Below are positions 1 through 7,664 of a DNA stretch of 64,000 nt, one piece after another. A model generated the notes under the pieces. It saw nothing but the letters and a program-made list of their open reading frames with translations. It did no database searches and was not told the origin of the DNA. A program made the position numbers and the translations under genes. The stretch comes from Acidobacteriota bacterium (lineage in GTDB: Bacteria > Acidobacteriota > Blastocatellia > Pyrinomonadales > Pyrinomonadaceae): positions 1 through 64,000 of the forward strand of contig JAOAPX010000090.1 of the NCBI GenBank assembly GCA_025463125.1, in the 5' to 3' direction. How positions within the stretch are numbered: the first letter of the stretch is position 1; each line of letters begins with the position of its first letter.

Positions 1-1
1 C

Positions 2-133
2 GACGACGTGAGAGACGTCGCCCTGCCCGTTCTGCGTCATCGTCTCGCGCTTCGCGCCGAAGCCGAGCTCGACGGCGCAACTACAGATATGGTTATTTCC
101 GAGATTATTAAAACAGTAGAAGTGCCGAGATAA
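2..133 (+). CDS. MoxR-family AAA+ ATPase, C-terminal fragment (partial)
   Basis: The window opens inside a reading frame that encodes 43 residues and stops at a TAA; it is too short for the ORF track. The visible end contains '[15 protein letters not shown]' followed by an acidic stretch and a final helix '[14 protein letters not shown]'. This matches the lid-domain end of MoxR-type AAA+ ATPases, where a V-x-R-H-R segment carries a conserved arginine and the protein usually ends within a few residues of V-x-V-P. MoxR proteins act in the cytoplasm as chaperones and usually sit beside DUF58 and VWA-domain genes, which here would lie to the left, outside the window. The Walker motifs are not visible, so the family call rests on the C-terminus alone. 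Confidence 0.75.
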   Translation, partial: DDVRDVALPVLRHRLALRAEAELDGATTDMVISEIIKTVEVPR

Positions 134-278
134 GAAAAAAGGCAGATAAGGGAAAAAAAGACGCGAAGAATTAATATTTTGGGTTAAATAAAATTCTCCC
201 GTTAAATCAAAATCAAGGAATAAACATTAAATTTTATTCAATTCTATCAATTTTAAGTTTTTATCTGCCTTTCTTGGC

Positions 279-1820
279 TTATTTCCGGCTTTCCTGTTCC
301 GTGCCGCTTTGAGAACGTTTTTCGGTTGCTGCCGGCGGCGAAGCTTTTTGTTGTTCAGCCGGTTTTGCCGGAGTTTTTTCCGTTTTCGGCTGAGTCGGTT
401 TGGTTTCAGGAGTGGCTTTTGGTGTCGCGTTCGGCGCTGGCGAAGGCGCGCCGTTAGCGTTATTGCCTTTCGGCGTCGGAGACGGCTTCACGGCGGCGTT
501 GACGTTTGTATTAGCCGGAATCGGAACTAAAATGATATTGCCGTCCTGCGGAATAAACTGGCTCGGGTTGTTCGGATCGATCGTAATCACCTGCCCGCCC
601 TGCGGAAAATTCATCGGCGGCGCTCCGGGCGGCGGACCGCTTCCGCCCCATGGATTGTAGCCGTCACCGCCGGGAATAGTTCCCGGAGGCTGCGCCATCA
701 TATTCGCATTGCCGATAACTTCGGCGGGCATCGTTGCCAGATTAGACAAGGATTGTTCGTCCAAACCGGTCGCCGGATTTATCGGCTGAACGGGCTGCCC
801 GTTCGCGTCGGTCTTCATCTGCGTTGCCGGATCGGTTTGTTTTACGGAAGTCGCGTAAATCATGCCGATTGCCAGCAGCGATATTCCGGCTAAAACTACA
901 AATGCCGTTTTCCAGACGTTATTGTTAACCGGTTCTTCAGCCGCAGTTCCTGGAATGACGACGGTTTCCTGACCTTCGTAATTTCCGGAAACGCGGGCGA
1001 GCGCATTCGCAAATTCGTCAATCGTCTGAAAACGCATATCAGGATTTTTTGCGAGCGCCTGCAAAACCAAAGGCTCGATTTCCGGCAGCAAATCATGTCG
1101 AAAAGCGGAAAGCGGCGGCGGCGGTTCCTGTACGTGCTTGAGCATCACGTCGGTCGCTTTTGCTCCTGTAAACGGCACTTCGCCAGCCAGCATTTGATAT
1201 AAAATCACGCCTAAACTGTAAACGTCCGAACGCGAATCAACTTCGCCCGTGCCCGAGCATTGTTCGGGCGAAAGATATTCTGCAACCGCGATGCTGTTTT
1301 CTTCAATCGCTGCGTGATCGTCCGGTTTGACCGATCCTAAATCGAGAACCTTAACCATTTCGGCGTTGTTCGCCGTTCGTGTAAGCAGTATATTTTCGCT
1401 GCTCAAATTGTGGTGAACGACACCGGCGGCGTGAGCGGTCGAAAGCGCGGAAGCGATCTGGCGTGTAATATTTATGGCGCGTTCGGGGGAAAATTGCCCT
1501 TCGCGTCGAACGGCGGTTTTCAGCGTTTCGCCATCGGCGCCTTCGTAAACGATGTAAACCGTATTTCCTTTATCCGAACCGAAATCCGTCACGTTTAAAA
1601 CGTTCGGGTGCGATATGCGCGAAACGGTGCGCGCTTCATCGGAAAAACGCCTGACGATATTGTCATCGACGGCGAGCGCGGGCGATAAGATTTTAACCGT
1701 CACGGGCTTATCCATCGAAACGTGCGTTCCGCGATAAACCGCGCCCAGATCGCTTTCGCGCAGAAACGAATCAATGCGGTATTTATTAGCTAAAATTTGT
1801 CCGGTATGCTGATCAGTCAT
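279..1820 (-). CDS. Membrane-anchored Ser/Thr kinase-like protein, probable pseudokinase
   Basis: This 513-residue protein has an N-terminal kinase fold (about 14-275), one transmembrane segment (about 303-325) and a Pro/Asn/Lys-rich low-complexity tail of nearly 190 residues, predicted outside the inner membrane. Kinase landmarks present are Lys43 in 'VTVKIL', Glu62 in helix C, the 'DLG' metal-binding motif at 160-162, and 'SPEQ' with 'DVYSLGVILYQML'. The catalytic loop reads 'HHNLSSEN' where active kinases have HRDLKPxN, so the catalytic Asp is Asn138 and the following Lys is Ser. The glycine-rich loop is also degenerate ('RESDLGAVY'). Known pseudokinases with these changes act as scaffolds or ATP sensors, so I infer a non-catalytic signalling role. 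No PASTA repeats are seen. It is transcribed toward the MoxR fragment and stands alone. Confidence 0.85.
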   Translation of the reverse strand: MTDQHTGQILANKYRIDSFLRESDLGAVYRGTHVSMDKPVTVKILSPALAVDDNIVRRFSDEARTVSRISHPNVLNVTDFGSDKGNTVYIVYEGADGETLKTAVRREGQFSPERAINITRQIASALSTAHAAGVVHHNLSSENILLTRTANNAEMVKVLDLGSVKPDDHAAIEENSIAVAEYLSPEQCSGTGEVDSRSDVYSLGVILYQMLAGEVPFTGAKATDVMLKHVQEPPPPLSAFRHDLLPEIEPLVLQALAKNPDMRFQTIDEFANALARVSGNYEGQETVVIPGTAAEEPVNNNVWKTAFVVLAGISLLAIGMIYATSVKQTDPATQMKTDANGQPVQPINPATGLDEQSLSNLATMPAEVIGNANMMAQPPGTIPGGDGYNPWGGSGPPPGAPPMNFPQGGQVITIDPNNPSQFIPQDGNIILVPIPANTNVNAAVKPSPTPKGNNANGAPSPAPNATPKATPETKPTQPKTEKTPAKPAEQQKASPPAATEKRSQSGTEQESRK

Positions 1821-1913
1821 TACTTTATAAAACGCTCTAAAAGCAAGATTAGTTGCAATTTATGATTCTATACGATTCCGAATAGTTGTAACATACGCCG
1901 CCGCGGCGTTACA

Positions 1914-1953
1914 AATAAAAAGCGGATGAAGCTCAAGCGAGAACTTCATCCGC
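1914..1953 (-). terminator. Rho-independent terminator after atpE
   Basis: On the minus strand a perfect 10-bp stem (gcggatgaag / cttcatccgc) with a 12-nt loop is followed directly by TTTTTATTT. It lies about 20 nt after the atpE stop codon and should end the FO operon transcript. Confidence 0.85.
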
Positions 1954-1973
1954 AATATCGTCTTTCGAAAAAA

Positions 1974-2291
1974 TTATAATTTAGCGAATACGATAACCAG
2001 TGCCAAAAGCACGAGCGATTCGATAAGCGCCAAACCGATAATCATCATCGTTTGAACGGTTCCGGCTGCGCCCGGGTTGCGTGCCGCGCCTTCAACGGCG
2101 GCAGCGCCGATGCGCGATTGTCCGATTGCGCCGAGACCGGCAGCCAACCCGAAACCGAGACCGGCAGCCAGCGCCTTGTAACCGTTAACGGTTGATTCGT
2201 TGTCAGCCGCGCCCGCGCCCTGCGCCATTGCCGGGATTGCCATCAAAGCCAAAGCTAAGACCGAAAAGAAAATCATCTTCAGATTTTTCAT
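1974..2291 (-). CDS. atpE: ATP synthase FO subunit c
   Basis: Subunit c forms the membrane rotor ring of the F-type ATP synthase. The hairpin is clear: helix 1 is rich in Gly/Ala ('GLGFGLAAGLGAIGQ'), the polar loop is 'RNPGA', and helix 2 carries the ion-binding carboxylate Glu91 in 'LALIESLVLL'. The protein is 105 residues, longer than the usual 70-85, because of an N-terminal segment 'MKNLKMIFFSVLALALMA' ending in 'AMAQG' that looks like a cleavable signal peptide. Gln58 aligns with the Gln of Na+-type c subunits and Ser92 follows the key Glu, but the Na+-type proline is missing and Leu follows Ser92, so ion specificity is open. A good ribosome-binding site (aggagatattaaaaca) fixes the start. 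It is last in the FO cluster. Confidence 0.95.
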   Translation of the reverse strand: MKNLKMIFFSVLALALMAIPAMAQGAGAADNESTVNGYKALAAGLGFGLAAGLGAIGQSRIGAAAVEGAARNPGAAGTVQTMMIIGLALIESLVLLALVIVFAKL

Positions 2292-2529
2292 TGTTTTAAT
2301 ATCTCCTAAAATTTATTTTTATCTAATTATTGTCTGACCAAATGAAGATTTTTCGGCTTTGTTTTTCGGAAAAGCTGCGGGGGTATTATTTCGCCTCGCT
2401 TCCGGTATGCGCTCGATTTCTACTCTCTTCGGAGTCGAGGCTCCTGCGTGCGGGCATATCCGATATAAATGCAGATTTTCTTAATTAACCCGGCTTAAAA
2501 TCTTCAAAAAACTTTTTTATTTTTTTCAA

Positions 2530-2556
2530 AGCGGCAACCCGCTACAGGTTACCGCT
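2530..2556 (-). other. Hairpin in the atpB-atpE spacer
   Basis: The 286-nt spacer between atpB and atpE holds a 10-bp imperfect stem (agcggtaacc / ggttgccgct on the minus strand, one G-T pair) just after the atpB stop. It is followed by an A-rich stretch rather than a U-run, so it is not a canonical terminator. It could be a processing or stability element that raises atpE expression over atpB, since c subunits are needed in excess. That role is an inference. Confidence 0.4.
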
Positions 2557-2577
2557 CGTTTAACTTAAATCTTTTAT

Positions 2578-3483
2578 TTATATTGTCTGCGCTACAACGG
2601 TTTCGCCCGCGTGTTCGTCGTGATGATCGTGTTCGTGATCGTGCGAGGCGTGCGAAACTTCGCTCAGGTAAATCGTCGAAAGCAGCGTGAAAACGAAAGC
2701 CTGCACGACGGCGACGAAGATAGCCAGCGGAAGCAAAACTATCGGCAGCAGAAACTGCGTAGCCGGAGCGTAGAGTCCGGAAACGATCAGCGCGACCTGC
2801 TCGTCCGCAAACATATTCGCAAACAAACGAATACCGAGCGTCAGCGGGCGGATCATATTACTGAACAATTCGATCGCGAAAATCAGCGGCGTGATAATCA
2901 GCGTTAAAATCAGCGGCAGACGCGGTCCGGTTAAATGTCCGAGATGGCTTAACAAACCGTTTTCTTTAATGCCGACGTAGTTGTAATAAACAAACGACGC
3001 GATACCGAGCGCGACCGTAACGCTGATGTGCGCGGTCGGCGACATAAACAGCGGAAAGAGTCCCATCAGGTTGGAAATCAGGATCAGAACCGCAAACGTC
3101 GCAATTACCGGGAAATATCTGAAAGCGTGTTCGCCGACGACGCTGACGACCATATCTTTTAATGCTAAGAATCCGGCTTCGAGCGTCAATTGTCCGGGTT
3201 TCGGATCGTCTTCGGAAAGCTTTCCTTTCAAAATCGAAACAACCGCTACCGTCAGGATACACGCGATAACGAACATAATCGTGTACCAGGGAATCGCCGT
3301 TTCCGGTGTATAAGGACCAAACAGCGCTTCGGCATCGGTTCCGAACGGTTTAAGAATATAGTTATCCCAAATCGGCTTGGTGTAGGCTACTTGAAAACGA
3401 TAAACCGGTTCGCCTAAATAATGATTGATAAATTCGACGATAAGCGGAGTGTGATGACCGCCTTCGGCTGCTAATAAAAACAT
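2578..3483 (-). CDS. atpB: ATP synthase FO subunit a
   Basis: Subunit a is the static half-channel protein that passes ions to the c-ring. The 301-residue protein has five or more hydrophobic helices and the conserved 'GIRLFANMF' motif, where Arg219 is the essential arginine facing the c-ring carboxylate, preceded by 'ELFSNMIRPLTLG'. The periplasmic N-terminus and the insertion between the first helices are longer than in E. coli. The C-terminus is unusually His/Asp-rich ('SHDHEHDHHDEHAG') and could bind metal, though it may be only a soluble tail. The start lies 1 nt after the atpI stop, which suggests translational coupling. Confidence 0.96.
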   Translation of the reverse strand: MFLLAAEGGHHTPLIVEFINHYLGEPVYRFQVAYTKPIWDNYILKPFGTDAEALFGPYTPETAIPWYTIMFVIACILTVAVVSILKGKLSEDDPKPGQLTLEAGFLALKDMVVSVVGEHAFRYFPVIATFAVLILISNLMGLFPLFMSPTAHISVTVALGIASFVYYNYVGIKENGLLSHLGHLTGPRLPLILTLIITPLIFAIELFSNMIRPLTLGIRLFANMFADEQVALIVSGLYAPATQFLLPIVLLPLAIFVAVVQAFVFTLLSTIYLSEVSHASHDHEHDHHDEHAGETVVAQTI

Positions 3484-3484
3484 C

Positions 3485-3916
3485 TTAAATTTCCTTTTTC
3501 TTAAAAAAACTCGAAAATAACCGAATAAAAGCCTCGATGATAATCGCTAGAGCAAAGCTCGACAAACCTAAAAGCACAGCGACGACCGGCACGGTTTTCG
3601 TTAAATATACAAAAGCGAGAATCGCGCCGAAAACCAGGTATCGCAAAAAATATCCGGTTGCCGTAAAGCGCTTTGTTTCGCCGCCGATCGCTTTATCAAA
3701 TATGTTTTTGAGCGAACGCTTTAACCAGTAATAATTTAATAAAGATAAAACGCCGCCGATTAAAACTCCGAAACCGAAACCTGCCGACACGAAAACAAAA
3801 CTTAACACAGCGCTCACAACAATTACCGCCGCCATTTCCGTATAAATCCGCTTGTGCGAAAGCGTTTCAATGGTTTCCTGTTGTTCTACTGTGGCTTGTT
3901 CGGAATTTTCGCTCAT
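3485..3916 (-). CDS. atpI: ATP synthase subunit I (AtpI-like)
   Basis: This 143-residue protein has a polar N-terminus and four hydrophobic segments, with 'GVLIGGVLSLLNYYWLKRSL' typical of the ATP-synthase subunit I family. AtpI assists c-ring assembly or Mg2+/cation supply in characterised bacteria. It sits between the AtpZ-like gene and atpB, the usual position, and ends 1 nt before atpB. The C-terminus is basic ('FFKKKEI'). The family is poorly conserved in sequence, so the call depends on topology plus position. Confidence 0.85.
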   Translation of the reverse strand: MSENSEQATVEQQETIETLSHKRIYTEMAAVIVVSAVLSFVFVSAGFGFGVLIGGVLSLLNYYWLKRSLKNIFDKAIGGETKRFTATGYFLRYLVFGAILAFVYLTKTVPVVAVLLGLSSFALAIIIEAFIRLFSSFFKKKEI

Positions 3917-3991
3917 GGCGAAACTATGATTTTACAAGGGAAATTCGCAAAATTCAAAGACGAAAGCCGATTTTGTGCTTTTTTTCTCAAA

Positions 3992-4657
3992 TCAATCCTT
4001 ATTTTTCAGGATTTGCGACGTTATCCGGAAAAATTGCAGAAACCCGATGATCGAGCCTAAAACAATGCCTGTAACGGCTCCGTAAGGCGACGTTCCTAAA
4101 AGCAAATCGACAAACCAGCCGATCAGCAGCAAAAAAGCGATCGAAGCGAAAAGCGTAATCGCCGCCGCGTATGCCAGACCGCTTTTGCGAATCGTTTCCA
4201 CCTGAGATTCAGGCGCAAAGTCGGAAGCGGGCGGCGCGGTAATCGATTGAAAAAGAAAGCTTTCGTTTTGAGCGTATTGCGTTTGTTCGTCCGGCGTTTG
4301 TTCGTCCGGCGTTTGAGCATTCTCAGGCTGCCCGTTTGGAATTTGTTCGGTTCGGATTTGTTCGGTTTGAATTTGTTCGGTTTGAATTTGTTCGGTTCGG
4401 ATTTGCGTCCGGTCCGGAATCGTTCCGGCGACGGGCTGATATTTCGGTGTTTCGCCAGCCGCGTCAAACAGTTCCGAGGCGTTTTCCGGTTCGGCATCTA
4501 AACCGGGGATTTCGAGAATTTCTTCGTTTTCCGCGTATTCTTTGATTGGCTCAGGCTCGCTTGCGAGCTGAGCGGACGGATTGACAACCGTATCTTCGAT
4601 TATTACTTTTGTTCCAGGCGGCGGATTCTCATCGGCGTCAAGCAAACTTTTAATCAT
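3992..4657 (-). CDS. AtpZ/AtpI-type FO accessory protein with long acidic repeat domain
   Basis: The last 75 residues have two transmembrane helices with 'KSGLAYAAAITLFASIAFLL' and 'GSIIGFLQFFRI', the pattern of AtpZ-type ATPase gene 1 proteins that precede atpI and atpB. The preceding ~145 residues are acidic, probably disordered, and contain tandem 'TEQI(R/Q)' and 'TPDEQ' pentapeptides coded by 15-bp DNA repeats. The ORF track starts at 4717, but a Shine-Dalgarno-like 'gggag' lies 8 nt upstream of the ATG at 4657 ('MIKSLLDADE'), and no such site precedes the earlier ATG, so I take 4657. Typical AtpZ proteins are about 100 residues or fewer, so the N-terminal extension is unusual. It is the first gene of the FO cluster. 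Confidence 0.75.
   Translation of the reverse strand: MIKSLLDADENPPPGTKVIIEDTVVNPSAQLASEPEPIKEYAENEEILEIPGLDAEPENASELFDAAGETPKYQPVAGTIPDRTQIRTEQIQTEQIQTEQIRTEQIPNGQPENAQTPDEQTPDEQTQYAQNESFLFQSITAPPASDFAPESQVETIRKSGLAYAAAITLFASIAFLLLIGWFVDLLLGTSPYGAVTGIVLGSIIGFLQFFRITSQILKNKD
4281..4310. repeat. 15-bp tandem repeat, 2 copies, coding TPDEQ
   Basis: Two identical adjacent copies of gtttgttcgtccggc lie inside the AtpZ-like gene and encode TPDEQTPDEQ on the minus strand. Confidence 0.9.
4341..4400. repeat. 15-bp tandem repeat, 4 copies, coding TEQI(R/Q)
   Basis: Four adjacent copies of atttgttcggtt(tga/cgg) lie inside the AtpZ-like gene. The unit is a multiple of three, so copy-number change would add or remove whole pentapeptides without shifting the frame. 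Confidence 0.9.
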
Positions 4658-4807
4658 ACTCAATTCTCCCGCGGCGAATATTTGCTCGGAACTTCCAAAA
4701 CATCTCTTTTCGAGCATTGCTGAAATGATTTTAACTCAAAGCCGCAAATACGCGAAAGACGCAGCGAAAATAAGCAAAAAATAAACAAAAAAATACAGAA
4801 CAAAGAT

Positions 4808-4845
4808 AAAGGCGTAAGTGAATTTTAACGTTCACTTACGCCTTT
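4808..4845. terminator. Terminator hairpin after the LCAT-like gene
   Basis: A perfect 15-bp inverted repeat (aaaggcgtaagtgaa / ttcacttacgccttt) with an 8-nt loop lies about 20 nt after the stop of the minus-strand lipase gene. The minus-strand transcript would end in CCTTTATCTTT, a weak U-tract, so termination is likely but not ideal. Confidence 0.75.
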
Positions 4846-4866
4846 TAATAATAATATTTCCAAATC

Positions 4867-6366
4867 TCATTTTACCGACGCATTCGCCGCAATATTTACA
4901 CCGAGCAGATCGAAAAGTTTGTCCTGAATTTCCGGGTTAGTTACCAATCGGTTGTGCGTTTCGCATTGATATAATTCCGAAGCAATCGGCAAAACGGCTG
5001 TATTTTTCGCCGCGTCCTTTTTGAGCGAACTGACTGTTACAACGCCGTCGCCCTGCGCGTAAAGCAGTTTTTTCAAGTCTTCGGAAGTAACTTTTTCACC
5101 GTTCGAGCGCTCGAACGCGCTAGCCTTAAAGTGAGTGTCCCAGCGGTTTTTCTTTTCGTTTCGCAAAAGCAAAATCGCCGTTTGCGTATCTTTGCAATCG
5201 GCGCCCATCAGGTAAAACGTAACCGGCGGCTTTGCGCTCGTATTTGCGTCGAGCGCTTCCTGAAAACGTTTTGCGCGCGTTAAAGCGGCGGTGAAATATG
5301 CCTTTGCCGAACGCTGCTCCGCCAAACTGAATTTCTTTGCGAAATCGGTGTCTTTCCAGATGCTCCAATCGTATTTTTCCCACGTTGCCGGATTGTAGAT
5401 ATCAATAGGTACAGGCTTTAAGTTTTCGTCGTAAGCCGTAAACGCGCCTTGCGGCGGCAGAAGCTGGTAAATCGACGGAATCGTAAAAACGTCGAATTTG
5501 GAAAGATTTTGCACAAACGGCAGATTGATTCCGCCGCCGATAAAAGAAAACCCGTTTAGTATCGAATCAAACGCCTGAATCGAGCCTTGATTCGGAGTTC
5601 CGAGCAGAAACATTCTATTGAAAGAGCGCGCTCCAGCCCACGTCGGACGCGGTTTTCCGCGCGGTATGTCGGCGTTTCCGTACATCGCCGCGTAACGAGC
5701 GATCAAGCCGCCCATCGAATGAGCGATAACATTAAACTTTAAATCAGGGCGTTTTAATTTTCGTTTGAGAGCCTCGACTTTCTGCATTAAAAGCCGCGCG
5801 TTTTCGACGTTATCGAGTCGCCAATCGTACGGGAACACGTAAAACGTATCTTCGTAGCCATTTGCCGCGGGCGCGTCCCATTTCCCTTCCATATAGCCGC
5901 CGCGTTGCTGCAGAGCATCGATCAGTTTCTGGTAAATTTCGATTTCAGGCAGAAATTTTATAAATTCAACCGAGCGGATAATATCGCGCGCGCGCAGGCT
6001 GTCCCGGTTGCGCGTAAGATTCGGCGAGATCGGCAGACGCAGATCATCGTCTTTTGCGCGCTGAGGTCTAAACCATACTATCTCCTGATTTTTGCCGTTG
6101 ACCAATTCCGACCCGGTTAAGCCGGGAATAATAATAATGGGCGCTTTCCCGGTTTGAACCGGAGCCGAAACGGTTTTATCGTCCTTTTTATCTGCGGCTT
6201 TATCTGCGGCTTTCTTTTCTTCTTTTTTGTCTTCCGATTTTTTATCTTCGACTTTTTTTTCTTCCGCGGGAGGCTTTGCGTCCTGAGCCCGGACGCTTGA
6301 TGCGGCGCTTGTAAAAGCGAAAACTAAAAGAAACAGAAAAGCGATACGCTGATATGAATTGTACAT
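4867..6366 (-). CDS. Exported LCAT-like alpha/beta-hydrolase (lipase/acyltransferase)
   Basis: The 499-residue protein starts with a signal peptide ending near 'SVRAQDA', followed by a Lys/Glu/Asp-rich linker (about 31-64) and an alpha/beta-hydrolase domain. The domain opens with 'IIIIPGLTGSELVNG' (oxyanion region) and contains 'VIAHSMGGLIARY', where Ser217 is the nucleophile. Asp in 'YAQGDGVVTVSSL' and His in 'CETHNRLVTN' are the probable rest of the triad. This arrangement fits the lecithin:cholesterol acyltransferase family, whose members transfer or hydrolyse acyl chains of phospholipids. Export to the periplasm or surface is predicted. The substrate cannot be read from sequence. It is monocistronic, with its own terminator. 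Confidence 0.85.
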   Translation of the reverse strand: MYNSYQRIAFLFLLVFAFTSAASSVRAQDAKPPAEEKKVEDKKSEDKKEEKKAADKAADKKDDKTVSAPVQTGKAPIIIIPGLTGSELVNGKNQEIVWFRPQRAKDDDLRLPISPNLTRNRDSLRARDIIRSVEFIKFLPEIEIYQKLIDALQQRGGYMEGKWDAPAANGYEDTFYVFPYDWRLDNVENARLLMQKVEALKRKLKRPDLKFNVIAHSMGGLIARYAAMYGNADIPRGKPRPTWAGARSFNRMFLLGTPNQGSIQAFDSILNGFSFIGGGINLPFVQNLSKFDVFTIPSIYQLLPPQGAFTAYDENLKPVPIDIYNPATWEKYDWSIWKDTDFAKKFSLAEQRSAKAYFTAALTRAKRFQEALDANTSAKPPVTFYLMGADCKDTQTAILLLRNEKKNRWDTHFKASAFERSNGEKVTSEDLKKLLYAQGDGVVTVSSLKKDAAKNTAVLPIASELYQCETHNRLVTNPEIQDKLFDLLGVNIAANASVK

Positions 6367-6434
6367 AAATCCCCTAGTTCAAAATCAAATTAAATAACCT
6401 AATTTACTATTTAATTTTATCACGAAAAGTAGCC

Positions 6435-7664
6435 TTATTTACTAAAGTCATTCTTTTCCGTAATTATAGATGTTACTTGAGGGGAATTTAGTTGGTACCT
6501 GATTCCTCGCCAGACGATTTCACGCGAAAACAATGCCGCCAGATCGTTGTATAAAAACAGGAACGGAGACAAAATCCAGAGCGTATTTTGCGCCCGGAAT
6601 TGTTTATTTATCTGGTTTTCGTAATTTTTCAGAACAAGTTTTACAGCCTTTAAGCGAAGCCGCGATTTACCTGTGCTGAAAGCGCAAATTAAAATTAAAC
6701 TAATTAAAGCGAACCAAAAAGAAAACTCGCTGACCGAGCCGAAAATCAAAATCGAAAGCGCCCAGACGATAATTAAAACAAACAAAAAAGAGCCGATTAA
6801 AGAAGCTATCCAAAGATTCGTCGCGTAGACGCGCGTGATTTTCATCTGTCTCGTCGTAAATTCGAGAAGCTGCGGCAATGTGTAATTTTCAAACGAAGCG
6901 GTCAGGGCTTGCGGCACGAAAAAGATCGCCAGACCGGCTTTTTTCATCATTCGCGTGACGGCGAAATCGTCGGAAAGAACGCCGCGCCAGTTTTCCCTGA
7001 TGTCGAGCTTCGTAAAAGTTGCGCGGCGAATCGCCATCGAACCGCCCCAGCAAAAATTACTCTGCGCGTTTTCGCCCAGAGCCGAGGCGATCGAGGCGTT
7101 CCAAACCGAAAGCAGCGCCGTCGCAAAATTATTTTTCTTTGAAACGAACCAGCGGTAACCGGTTGCGCAGCCGATTTTTTTGTCCTGCAAAGGAGCGATC
7201 AGATCGCGCAGCCAGTTTTCCGCCGGGCGCGCGTCCGAATCGACAAAAACATAGATTTCCGATTCGCCTGCGACTTCTAAAACCGCTTGCCGCAGATTGT
7301 GAACTTTCTGGCTCGAATCGATTGCTTTTCCCGCAGAGATCACTTTCGCGGAAACGTTTTTTGCGCCGGAGGTTTCTTTGCGCATAACTTCTTCGATAAT
7401 TTTCACGCATTCGTCGCTCAAATCATCGACGGCAAAAATAATTTCGTAACGCGGGAAATCCTGGCGGAAAAGCGCGGAAAGATTCTGCCGCAAATCGGCA
7501 TCGACGCCCCGGCAGGGCGCGATTATCGAAACAAACGGCGCAAAATACGATTTCGGTTTGGCGAGTTCGCGTTTGAAAAAATTGAGGTAAGCGATTCCGC
7601 CGCGAAGCGATTTATAACTAAAAAAAACCAGTATGGCGGCAAAAAAATAAAAAATGTAAATCAT
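6435..7664 (-). CDS. Family 2/21-type membrane glycosyltransferase
   Basis: The 409-residue protein has an N-terminal membrane segment, a GT-A domain (about 43-275) and further transmembrane helices near 285-330. The GT-A motifs are 'IIAPCRG', 'FAVDD' (Asp80/Asp81), 'VDSDARP', 'DDFAVTR' and 'TRQMKITR', which fit the D1-D2-D3-(Q/R)xxRW scheme of ceramide-glucosyltransferase-like (GT21/HpnI-type) enzymes. It would transfer a sugar from a nucleotide donor to a lipid acceptor on the inner membrane. The start codon overlaps the waaA stop by 4 nt (ATGA), so it is translationally coupled to waaA, and a role in lipid A/core or another glycolipid is likely. The exact acceptor is unknown. Confidence 0.8.
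   Translation of the reverse strand: MIYIFYFFAAILVFFSYKSLRGGIAYLNFFKRELAKPKSYFAPFVSIIAPCRGVDADLRQNLSALFRQDFPRYEIIFAVDDLSDECVKIIEEVMRKETSGAKNVSAKVISAGKAIDSSQKVHNLRQAVLEVAGESEIYVFVDSDARPAENWLRDLIAPLQDKKIGCATGYRWFVSKKNNFATALLSVWNASIASALGENAQSNFCWGGSMAIRRATFTKLDIRENWRGVLSDDFAVTRMMKKAGLAIFFVPQALTASFENYTLPQLLEFTTRQMKITRVYATNLWIASLIGSFLFVLIIVWALSILIFGSVSEFSFWFALISLILICAFSTGKSRLRLKAVKLVLKNYENQINKQFRAQNTLWILSPFLFLYNDLAALFSREIVWRGIRYQLNSPQVTSIITEKNDFSK

Noticed and set aside
1974-2291. Sodium-specific c-ring
   Set aside because: Only part of the Na+ pattern is present; the usual proline and Thr are missing, so I left ion specificity open.
4658-4717. N-terminal extension of the AtpZ-like ORF
   Set aside because: Only the internal ATG at 4657 has a Shine-Dalgarno-like site; the earlier ATG has none.
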